The notes beneath the pieces were generated by a model. The model was given only the letters and a program-made list of their open reading frames with translations, ran no database searches and was not told the origin of the DNA. The translations under genes and the position numbers were made by a program. Below, piece after piece: positions 1-5,147 of a stretch of 5,147 nt of DNA. The stretch's first letter is position 1. Every line of letters starts with the position of its first letter. The stretch comes from DAOTWY01 sp003696565. Its GTDB lineage: Bacteria > Chloroflexota > Anaerolineae > Aggregatilineales > Phototrophicaceae. The stretch covers positions 1 to 5,147 of the forward strand of contig DAOTWY010000054.1 of the NCBI GenBank assembly GCA_034435635.1, written 5' to 3'.

Positions 1-366
1 ATTGATTCCTAACCGCCTTAATTCTTTTAAGTAATTTGCCGACAAATCATTTGGATTTGCTTCTATACTGATTTCTGCTTCATTTAACACAGAGAAACTC
101 TGCGTGATGGCTGCTAGAATAGCATCAAATTGATCAATGGTGAGCAAGCTAGGGGTTCCACCACCGAAGTAAATCGTGTGAACTGTATGATAAACATTGC
201 TTGCACCAATAATTTTTATTTCTTGAATCAATGCTTCTACAAAATTCGGAATCAACGCTTCAATATTAACGTATGTGTTAAACGCACAATAAGTGCATTT
301 AGTGGCGCAAAAAGGAATGTGTAGATAAATTGATAGATTTTGGTCTAAAACAGGTTTCATTGACAT
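1..366 (-). CDS. hemW: HemW-like radical SAM protein, 5' part only (runs off left edge)
   Basis: N-terminal 122 residues of a radical SAM protein read on the minus strand; the rest lies beyond position 1. The sequence shows a Y-L-H-I-P-F-C strand leading into the [4Fe-4S]/SAM cluster motif CxxxCxxC (C20, C24, C27), followed by A-F. It also has the SAM-contacting GGGTPS (68-73) and E-A-N-P (102-105). The cluster is followed by CxF and not the CxC of true oxygen-independent coproporphyrinogen oxidase HemN. This matches HemW, a cytoplasmic protein implicated in heme binding and delivery to apoproteins, and often misannotated as HemN. Two in-frame ATGs, at 366 and 360, are separated by one codon and neither has a good Shine-Dalgarno, so the exact start is open. 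It is transcribed away from the kinase operon, so a functional link is doubtful. Family assignment is firm; the HemW rather than HemN call rests on the cluster motif and the short N-terminus. Confidence 0.9.
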   Translation of the reverse strand, partial: MSMKPVLDQNLSIYLHIPFCATKCTYCAFNTYVNIEALIPNFVEALIQEIKIIGASNVYHTVHTIYFGGGTPSLLTIDQFDAILAAITQSFSVLNEAEISIEANPNDLSANYLKELRRLGIN

Positions 367-383
367 AAACTAACTTTGACTGA

Positions 384-412
384 TTGCAGTATTGTTGCAG
401 GTTACTTATAAT
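384..412 (+). promoter_or_regulatory. Candidate sigma70-type promoter of the kinase operon
   Basis: A perfect TATAAT lies at 407-412, with TTGCAG at 384-389 exactly 17 bp upstream. The -35 matches only the TTG half of the consensus. A better -35 sequence, TTGACT, lies at 376-381, but its 25-bp spacer is too long. The predicted transcription start is near 418-420, giving a 5' leader of about 50 nt before the kinase ATG. On the minus strand the same AT-rich stretch contains TATTAT, which could act as an overlapping -10 for hemW, but no convincing partner -35 was seen. This is the only promoter-like pair found ahead of the + strand genes. Confidence 0.5.
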
Positions 413-413
413 A

Positions 414-429
414 ACATAAGAGATTATGT
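414..429. repeat. Perfect inverted repeat ACATAA-N4-TTATGT, possible operator
   Basis: The left arm ACATAA (414-419) and right arm TTATGT (424-429) are perfect reverse complements around GAGA. The element starts one base after the TATAAT box and covers the predicted transcription start, a common position for a repressor operator. It has no T-run and is AT-rich, so it is not a terminator. As RNA it would form only a weak six-pair hairpin near the 5' end of the mRNA. No regulator is encoded in view, so the operator role is inference. Confidence 0.35.
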
Positions 430-457
430 GATTTCACCCTTCGTTATCTGGTTATTT

Positions 458-463
458 AGTGGA
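458..463 (+). promoter_or_regulatory. Ribosome binding site that favours the ATG at 471 for the kinase
   Basis: AGTGGA resembles the AGGAGG core and lies 7 bp before ATG 471. It overlaps the alternative in-frame GTG start at 459, which itself has no purine-rich tract at a usable distance. This makes ATG 471 the better choice of start. Confidence 0.5.
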
Positions 464-470
464 TATTATC

Positions 471-2414
471 ATGCCTGAAACAACACAATTTGGTGCCCCA
501 GAAGAAGAAATTTTTGGTGAGGGAACGCTAAAACCTAACACAATCCTTGTTAATCGATATAAAGTATTAGGTGTGTTGGGTGGTGGTGGTCAAGGTGCAG
601 TTTATAATTGTCGTGACTTGAACTTCCCAGATGCTAAACGATTGGTAGCTGTGAAAGAAATGCACTATCCATCCAACGATCCAGGCGTTCGTTCAGCAAC
701 ATTGGCAACATTTCAGCGGGAGGCTAACATTCTTGCAACACTATCACATCCAGCAATCCCTAAAATCTATGATTTTTTTGATCAAAACAATCGTGCGTAT
801 TTAGTGATGGAATACATTAATGGCAGCGACCTTGAGATGTTGTTGAATAAGACAAAGGAATTGCCATTAACAAAAGTTATTGACTGGGCAATTGAATTAT
901 GTGATGTGTTGCATTATTTGCATAGTCATCAACCAGAACCGATTATCTTTCGTGACGTAAAACCTGCAAACATCATGGTGGATAGCCTGGGCAAGGTTCG
1001 GCTGATTGACTTTGGTATTGCAAAAATTTTTGTTAGTGGTGTTAAAAACACCATGATCGGAACGGAAGGTTATTCTGCGCCAGAGCAATATAAGGGGGAT
1101 GTAAACCCACTCAGCGATATCTACAGTTTAGGTGCAACCTTACATCACATTATTACTCGTAAAGACCCGCGCTTAGAGCCGCCGTTTAGCTTCCATGAGC
1201 GTCCTATCCGAGATAGCAATCCAAAAGCACCTGAGGCTCTTCAAGCTATTCTCGATAAAGCTCTCGCCATGGACCCTGCGGATCGCTTCCAAAGCTGTGA
1301 AGAAATGAAACAAGCTTTGGAAAGTTTAAAATACCGCGGTGGTCGCTCATTAGATGCTATTCCAGACGCAAGCAAATTAACTGTTAGCGGTACAGAGTTC
1401 TTTGAGGGCGGTGAGTTTGAACTAGAGGCAAGCATTGAACCTCGTTGGACATTTAAAACCGAAGATGAAATACGCTGCACAGCGGTTTCTTATAAAGATA
1501 TGGCATATATTGGCTCATATGATACCAATGTGTGGGCATTAGATTTAGAGACTGGTAGCTTTAAATGGAAGTATCCAACCAAAGGTGGAATTGCCTCATC
1601 ACCAGCTGTTGATCAATCTGTTGGGTTGATTATGTTTGGCTCGGAAGATATGACGTTTTATGCACTTGATGCATATACAGGGCGTTTGTCATGGACACAA
1701 ATAACCGAAGGACGCATTCGCAGCGCACCAACTATTGCTCACGATCACGTGTTTTTTGGCAGTGATGATGGGAAATTATATGCGTTAGCATCTGCAAATG
1801 GACGCTTATTGTGGGAGTATGATGCTGGTGCGCCAATCCGTACTAAGCCATATGTTACTCGTGATTTGGTTATTTTTGGTGCAGAATCTGGTGAGCTAAT
1901 TGGATTAGAATTATCTGGTAATCGTAAATGGGGAATGGATTTATCAAAACGTGCCCGTCCTATCTCTGCTTCACCAACTGTTGATGAAGCAGAAGGAATC
2001 TGTTATGTTGGTACGTTTGATGGTTATATCTACGCGGTTGATATCAGTAATGGGTATACAATGTGGCGTTTCCGTACAAATAAGCCAATTGTTTCTTCGG
2101 TTGCACAAGACGGAACATCCCTGATATTTGGTTCTGTTGATGGTACACTATATTGTATTAATTCCCAGACAGCAAAAGAAAAATGGCGGTTTACGCTGGA
2201 AAAACCCATTGTCGCGTCTCCTATTATTCATAATGATGCTGTTTATTTTGGTGGGACGGACGGCTTTTTGTATTGTGTTGATCTTAAGTCTGGCAAAGAA
2301 CGGTGGAGCTTCCAGACTGGGGATTCAATCACTTCGACTTGTTATATCGTCAACAATCTATTGATTGTTGGGTCAATGGATCATACGTTATATGCTATAC
2401 CTCTTGTGGGCTGA
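471..2414 (+). CDS. Cytoplasmic Ser/Thr protein kinase with C-terminal eight-repeat PQQ-type beta-propeller
   Basis: A 647-residue eukaryotic-type (Hanks) kinase, numbered here from ATG 471. A short acidic tail (1-28) precedes the catalytic domain (about 30-286). All core elements are present: Gly loop GGGGQGAVY (37-45), lysine K62 in V-A-V-K, alpha-C Glu E84, catalytic loop F-R-D-V-K-P-A-N (D162, K164, N167), DFG (180-182), activation-loop Thr T194 and T198, APE (203-205), D216 and R272. It should therefore be active. The HRD histidine is Phe. A linker (287-322) leads to eight tandem W-x-(F/Y)...FGS-x-DG-x-(L)-YA-(L/I)-D repeats (about 324-647), the PQQ/BamB-like beta-propeller type. No signal peptide or membrane helix is visible, so the propeller is cytoplasmic, as in Streptomyces AfsK, and may sense a ligand or dock substrates. 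It is the first gene of the apparent operon, 18 bp before the PP2C gene. An upstream in-frame GTG at 459 would add four residues. Kinase and propeller calls are secure; the signal and substrates are unknown. Confidence 0.95.
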   Translation: MPETTQFGAPEEEIFGEGTLKPNTILVNRYKVLGVLGGGGQGAVYNCRDLNFPDAKRLVAVKEMHYPSNDPGVRSATLATFQREANILATLSHPAIPKIYDFFDQNNRAYLVMEYINGSDLEMLLNKTKELPLTKVIDWAIELCDVLHYLHSHQPEPIIFRDVKPANIMVDSLGKVRLIDFGIAKIFVSGVKNTMIGTEGYSAPEQYKGDVNPLSDIYSLGATLHHIITRKDPRLEPPFSFHERPIRDSNPKAPEALQAILDKALAMDPADRFQSCEEMKQALESLKYRGGRSLDAIPDASKLTVSGTEFFEGGEFELEASIEPRWTFKTEDEIRCTAVSYKDMAYIGSYDTNVWALDLETGSFKWKYPTKGGIASSPAVDQSVGLIMFGSEDMTFYALDAYTGRLSWTQITEGRIRSAPTIAHDHVFFGSDDGKLYALASANGRLLWEYDAGAPIRTKPYVTRDLVIFGAESGELIGLELSGNRKWGMDLSKRARPISASPTVDEAEGICYVGTFDGYIYAVDISNGYTMWRFRTNKPIVSSVAQDGTSLIFGSVDGTLYCINSQTAKEKWRFTLEKPIVASPIIHNDAVYFGGTDGFLYCVDLKSGKERWSFQTGDSITSTCYIVNNLLIVGSMDHTLYAIPLVG

Positions 2415-2420
2415 TTAAAC

Positions 2421-2425
2421 TGGAG
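2421..2425 (+). promoter_or_regulatory. Ribosome binding site of the PP2C gene
   Basis: TGGAG lies in the 18-bp gap after the kinase stop, 7 bp ahead of ATG 2433. It supports that start and independent ribosome loading on the second cistron. Confidence 0.6.
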
Positions 2426-2432
2426 CCTGATT

Positions 2433-3455
2433 ATGGATTTATTTCGTCGTATTTTTGGTAAGACAACTGAAGACTTCCCTGATGACGTTGTTAGGACAGA
2501 TACACAATCACAGATGTTAAGTGATATACAAAACACAGATAACAATGAGCCACCTGATCAATCGTCGGCTCATGCAGAAGAACTTGACCCATCAACCCGC
2601 CCGGTATTGAAAAAAACACCGATGGTAGACCCTGCGGATGTCGTTACACAACCCCTTAACCAAGAGGTATTGATTGCTAGTCATAATAGGCATATCTCAT
2701 TTGGACAATCAACAGATGTTGGTTTGGTGAGAAATAATAATCAAGATGCTTTGCTATCTATTTTTTACACCATTGATAGCATAGATGATTTGCCAGATTT
2801 TGGTTTGTTTGTGGTTGCTGATGGTATGGGTGGGCATCAAATGGGTGAAAAAGCTGCCGCGATTGTTACCAAAACAATGGCAGAATATATCACGAAAAAT
2901 GTCTATTTGCCCATTATAGACAATAGCAACAGCAAATCAGATTTGCCCCCAATTAGCGAAGTATTGATTGAAGGGGTACAGCGTGCTAATGAGCGTGTCA
3001 TTCAAGAAGTGCCAGATGGTGGAACAACTGTCACAGCAGTAGCTGTTGTTGGTGATCTTGCTTATGTGGCGCACGTTGGTGATAGCCGTGCTTACTTGAT
3101 AACAGCAGATGGCATAGAACAACTAACTCGTGATCATTCGTTAGTTCAACGACTAATTGAATTAGATCAACTAACGAGAGAAGAAGCAGATGAACACCCA
3201 CAGCGCAACGTGTTGTATCGCGCATTAGGGCAAGGTGAGTCTCTTGAGGTTGATACGTTTACACGTCGATTACCTAAAAACTCGCGCCTAATGATCTGTA
3301 GTGATGGGTTGTGGGGACAAGTTGATGAAAAGCAGCTGTATGAAATCGTAATGAATCATTCTGATCCACAACAAGCTGCTGACAAATTAGTAACACTTGC
3401 CAATACAAATGGCGGTATAGATAACATTACAGTGATTTTGCTAAAGGTCAACTAA
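2433..3455 (+). CDS. PP2C-family (PPM) Ser/Thr protein phosphatase with long acidic N-terminal tail
   Basis: A 340-residue metal-dependent phosphatase expected to reverse the upstream kinase. The catalytic domain (about 87-340) carries the PPM motifs in order: R-N-N-N-Q-D-A (100-106, the usual RxxNED/NQD acid), V-A-D-G-M-G-G-H (128-135), GTT (197-199), H-V-G-D-S-R-A-Y (214-221), L-T-R-D-H-S (231-236), C-S-D-G-L-W (289-294) and G-G-I-D-N-I-T-V (327-334). The metal-binding aspartates D105, D130, D291 and D330 are intact, so it should be active with Mn/Mg. Residues 1-86 are low complexity and rich in D, E, N, Q, S and T. They open with a short basic-hydrophobic M-D-L-F-R-R-I-F-G-K and are probably disordered, serving as docking or regulatory tail. 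No membrane segment is present, so it is cytoplasmic. It sits 18 bp after the kinase and 5 bp before the J-VWA gene. Its physiological substrate is inferred only from this neighbourhood. Confidence 0.95.
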   Translation: MDLFRRIFGKTTEDFPDDVVRTDTQSQMLSDIQNTDNNEPPDQSSAHAEELDPSTRPVLKKTPMVDPADVVTQPLNQEVLIASHNRHISFGQSTDVGLVRNNNQDALLSIFYTIDSIDDLPDFGLFVVADGMGGHQMGEKAAAIVTKTMAEYITKNVYLPIIDNSNSKSDLPPISEVLIEGVQRANERVIQEVPDGGTTVTAVAVVGDLAYVAHVGDSRAYLITADGIEQLTRDHSLVQRLIELDQLTREEADEHPQRNVLYRALGQGESLEVDTFTRRLPKNSRLMICSDGLWGQVDEKQLYEIVMNHSDPQQAADKLVTLANTNGGIDNITVILLKVN

Positions 3456-3460
3456 GTCGT

Positions 3461-4960
3461 ATGAGTTGGAACAAAGACCCGTATAAAATATTGGGCATTA
3501 CACCAGATGCCACATTAGAGGATATCAAATCGGCATATCGTAAGATTGCACGTCGATTACATCCTGATACAAACCCAAATAATGCGGCAGCAGCGCAACA
3601 ATTCCAAGACGTTACAAACGCACATGAATTGTTAACAAGCTCAAGCCGTCGACGTACATATGATGAGAATGTCCAGCGACTTAAGCGTAATTCAACTAAC
3701 CTTTACTATAGTGTAGAAACAATTTTAAGTAAGCGACTTGTGGTTTCAATGAAAGAGCCTCAAGTTATTTACTACCTAACGAATATAGTTCCTGACTCAC
3801 GTGCCCAAGAGCGTAAAAGTGATGGATCTAGGATGAATCTGACACTTGTGTTAGATCAAAGCAACTCCATGAATGGCGCACGTATTGAGAAAGTCAAAGT
3901 TGCTGCACATCAAATTATTGATAATCTAACACATGAAGATATCCTGTCAGTTGTATCGTTTAATGATCGCTCTGAAGTGATTATTGAAGCTACGCCTGTT
4001 AAAGATAAACCTGCACTCAAAACAAAGGTGAGTTTGATTACGGCTAGCGGTAGCACAGAAATTTATCAAGGACTTTTGGCTGGACTTACAGAAGTCCGTA
4101 AATTTTTAGACCCTAAAATGGTCAATCATGTCATTTTATTGACAGATGGACATACGTTTGGAGATGAAAAAAAGTGTCTTGAACTAGCAGTTGATGCCGC
4201 CAAGGATGGTATTGGTATTAGCGCAATGGGGTTAGGACATGATTGGAACGATAAATTTTTGGATGAATTAGCTTCTAAGACTGGTGGTAGCTCATCACAT
4301 ATTACATCAGCAGCGGCTGTTGTTCGTTTTCTAAATGATCATGTTCGCAGTTTAGCAAACTCTTTTGCTGAACGATTGCAGCTCTCTGTAGCTGTTGATC
4401 CAGATGTTCGCTTAGAATCAGCGTTTAAACTTGCACCAAACCCGCAACCCCTGGAGATTAATAACGGTATTATTCCATTAGGGACATTACAAGTTGGGCG
4501 GCTTATATCTGTTTTACTTCAGTTTCAATTGCCTGCGAATATGGAAGAAGGTGCTCGAACTGTTGCAAGATTAGCTGTGAGCGGTGACATTTTGTCTAAT
4601 ACACCGGCAAATCACACTGAAATTAGTGATCCGTTGATTGAAGTAAGTGATAAACCGCTTAGAGAAGAACCACCAACTGCTATCTTAGATGCTTTAAGTA
4701 AATTAACGCTATATCGATTACAAGAGCGTGCTGAAGAAGCATTGCAAACGGGTAATGTAGATGAAGCGACTCGACGATTAGAAAATTTAGCAACACGTTT
4801 GCTAGAGATGGGAAAAAAAGAACTAGCCAGTCAAGCATTGTCCGAAGCAAAGCGTGTTGCACATACTAGTGCTTTATCGCAAAAAGGACGAATGACGCTA
4901 AAATATCAAACACGTCATTTACTTACAGATGGTGATATGCCACCAATTAATGATGAGTAG
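3461..4960 (+). CDS. J domain fused to von Willebrand A domain with helical C-terminal tail
   Basis: A 499-residue fusion protein. Residues 6-70 form a J domain: D-P-Y-K-I-L-G-I opening, basic helix II (K23 to R32), intact HPD at 34-36, and a helix III/IV ending R-R-R-T-Y-D. It lacks the G/F-rich and zinc regions of DnaJ and is thus a class C J protein, expected to stimulate a DnaK ATPase. A beta-rich segment (about 82-118) precedes the VWA domain (about 126-300), whose MIDAS metal site is complete: D132-x-S134-x-S136, T199 and D229 (in L-L-T-D-G). Another beta-rich region (about 305-395) follows, then amphipathic helices (about 405-470) and a terminal K-Y-x-T-R (481-485), a tail type I associate with VWA proteins of Chloroflexota and cyanobacteria. 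No signal or membrane segment is visible. The start lies 5 bp after the PP2C stop; the nearest purine run (AAAGG, 3443-3447) is 13 bp away, so coupled translation is likely. A substrate- or partner-recruiting adaptor role for a chaperone under phospho-control is inference. Confidence 0.92.
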   Translation: MSWNKDPYKILGITPDATLEDIKSAYRKIARRLHPDTNPNNAAAAQQFQDVTNAHELLTSSSRRRTYDENVQRLKRNSTNLYYSVETILSKRLVVSMKEPQVIYYLTNIVPDSRAQERKSDGSRMNLTLVLDQSNSMNGARIEKVKVAAHQIIDNLTHEDILSVVSFNDRSEVIIEATPVKDKPALKTKVSLITASGSTEIYQGLLAGLTEVRKFLDPKMVNHVILLTDGHTFGDEKKCLELAVDAAKDGIGISAMGLGHDWNDKFLDELASKTGGSSSHITSAAAVVRFLNDHVRSLANSFAERLQLSVAVDPDVRLESAFKLAPNPQPLEINNGIIPLGTLQVGRLISVLLQFQLPANMEEGARTVARLAVSGDILSNTPANHTEISDPLIEVSDKPLREEPPTAILDALSKLTLYRLQERAEEALQTGNVDEATRRLENLATRLLEMGKKELASQALSEAKRVAHTSALSQKGRMTLKYQTRHLLTDGDMPPINDE

Positions 4961-4984
4961 ATCACATGATTGTGCCTTAAGAAA

Positions 4985-5042
4985 GAAAGGAGAGAGGGGA
5001 TATGATCATCTAATGATGGTCCTTTTGCCCCGATCTGTATGA
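4985..5042 (+). promoter_or_regulatory. Purine-rich leader with two overlapping mini-ORFs before the zinc-ribbon gene
   Basis: A strong purine tract (GAAAGGAGAGAGGGGA, 4985-5000) is the best Shine-Dalgarno-like sequence in the window, yet it is nearly 40 bp from the zinc-ribbon ATG. It sits just before ATG 5002, which opens a three-codon ORF (M-I-I). The stop of that ORF, TAA 5011-5013, overlaps ATG 5013 of a nine-codon ORF (M-M-V-L-L-P-R-S-V). The stop of this second ORF, TGA 5040-5042, overlaps the zinc-ribbon start as ATGA. The real gene has no Shine-Dalgarno of its own, so termination-reinitiation is plausible. AAAGGA (4986-4991) is also complementary to TCCTTT (5020-5025), and GGGG (4996-4999) to CCCC (5028-5031), so the tract could be masked by RNA folding. 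The elements are seen directly; their function is inference. Confidence 0.4.
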
Positions 5043-5147
5043 AGTTATGTCCTTATTGTGGTTATTCAAATTTAGAAGGTATATTATTTTGTGAAGAATG
5101 CGGACATGGATTAACAGACACAACGCCTGAGCCAACTTTACCTACTC
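5039..5147 (+). CDS. Zinc-ribbon protein, N-terminal part only (runs off right edge)
   Basis: The first 36 complete codons are visible. They encode a four-cysteine zinc ribbon, C4-P-Y-C7 and C18-E-E-C21-G-H, separated by ten residues and with an LEGILF segment between them. A Thr/Pro-rich stretch (T-D-T-T-P-E-P-T-L-P-T) follows and looks like the start of a flexible linker. This N-terminal arrangement is common in bacterial signalling proteins that continue into FHA, VWA, kinase or membrane regions; which one applies here lies outside the window. The start at ATG 5039 is forced by an in-frame TGA at 5003-5005 with no other start codon between. It is separated from the J-VWA gene by 78 bp without a terminator or a recognisable promoter, so it probably belongs to the same operon. 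A phosphothreonine-bearing linker or FHA domain would fit a kinase/phosphatase module, but that is a guess. Confidence 0.8.
   Translation, partial: MKLCPYCGYSNLEGILFCEECGHGLTDTTPEPTLPT

Noticed and set aside
130..324. 64-codon open frame on the + strand
   Set aside because: It lies antisense to hemW, whose conserved radical SAM motifs are encoded on the other strand; the + frame product is low-complexity and matches no family I recognise.
376..412. TTGACT at 376-381 as the -35 of the TATAAT at 407-412
   Set aside because: Its sequence is closer to consensus than TTGCAG, but the 25-bp spacer is far from the usual 16-18 bp.
1241..1480. 79-codon open frame on the minus strand inside the kinase gene
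   Set aside because: It overlaps the end of the kinase domain and the linker of a clearly real gene and shows no motif or ribosome site; it is a shadow frame.
2128..2364. 78-codon + strand frame inside the propeller region
   Set aside because: The hydrophobic product comes from reading the propeller repeats out of frame; the true frame keeps all eight repeats.
2937..3225. Two overlapping minus-strand frames inside the PP2C gene
   Set aside because: They are antisense to intact PPM motifs and have no recognisable features.
4680..4862. 60-codon minus-strand frame inside the J-VWA gene
   Set aside because: It is antisense to the amphipathic helical tail; its leucine-rich look is a by-product of the complement of that helix coding.
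4963..4974. CACA-TGAT-TGTG inverted repeat just after the J-VWA stop, considered as a terminator
   Set aside because: The stem is only four pairs with mixed composition and no T-run follows, so it does not support termination or an operon boundary.

Overview
The window is AT-rich bacterial DNA, roughly 40% GC by eye. It is densely coded and, after one divergent gene, all on the + strand. The gene families suggest a Chloroflexota-like (or possibly cyanobacterial) organism: a serine/threonine kinase with an FRD rather than HRD catalytic motif and a PQQ-type propeller, a stand-alone PP2C phosphatase, and a von Willebrand A (VWA) protein with a helical tail ending in a K-Y-x-T-R motif. This lineage call is inference from protein style and needs a database search.

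Layout: (1) The 5' end of a hemW-type radical SAM gene on the minus strand runs off the left edge. (2) A divergent intergenic region of about 92-104 bp holds a plausible sigma70-type promoter and a perfect 6+4+6 inverted repeat, both in front of the + strand genes. (3) A cytoplasmic serine/threonine kinase follows, fused to a C-terminal eight-repeat beta-propeller. (4) Eighteen bases later comes a PP2C-family phosphatase with a long acidic N-terminal tail. (5) Five bases later comes a fusion of an N-terminal J domain to a VWA domain with a complete MIDAS site and a helical C-terminal tail. (6) After a 78-bp leader with a very purine-rich Shine-Dalgarno-like tract and two overlapping mini-ORFs, a protein with an N-terminal four-cysteine zinc ribbon begins and is cut by the right edge. 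No terminator is visible between any of the + strand genes, so genes 3-6 look like one operon.

The kinase and phosphatase form a reversible Thr/Ser phosphorylation switch. The propeller is probably the sensory or scaffolding part. The J-VWA protein would link the switch to an Hsp70 (DnaK) chaperone and to a metal-dependent protein-protein contact. The truncated zinc-ribbon protein may be the phosphorylated or phosphopeptide-reading output. The kinase + PP2C + VWA trio resembles the TerY-P type triads described for tellurite/stress loci, but no TerC/TerD gene is visible here, and the J-domain fusion is the most unusual element. HemW is probably an unrelated neighbour.
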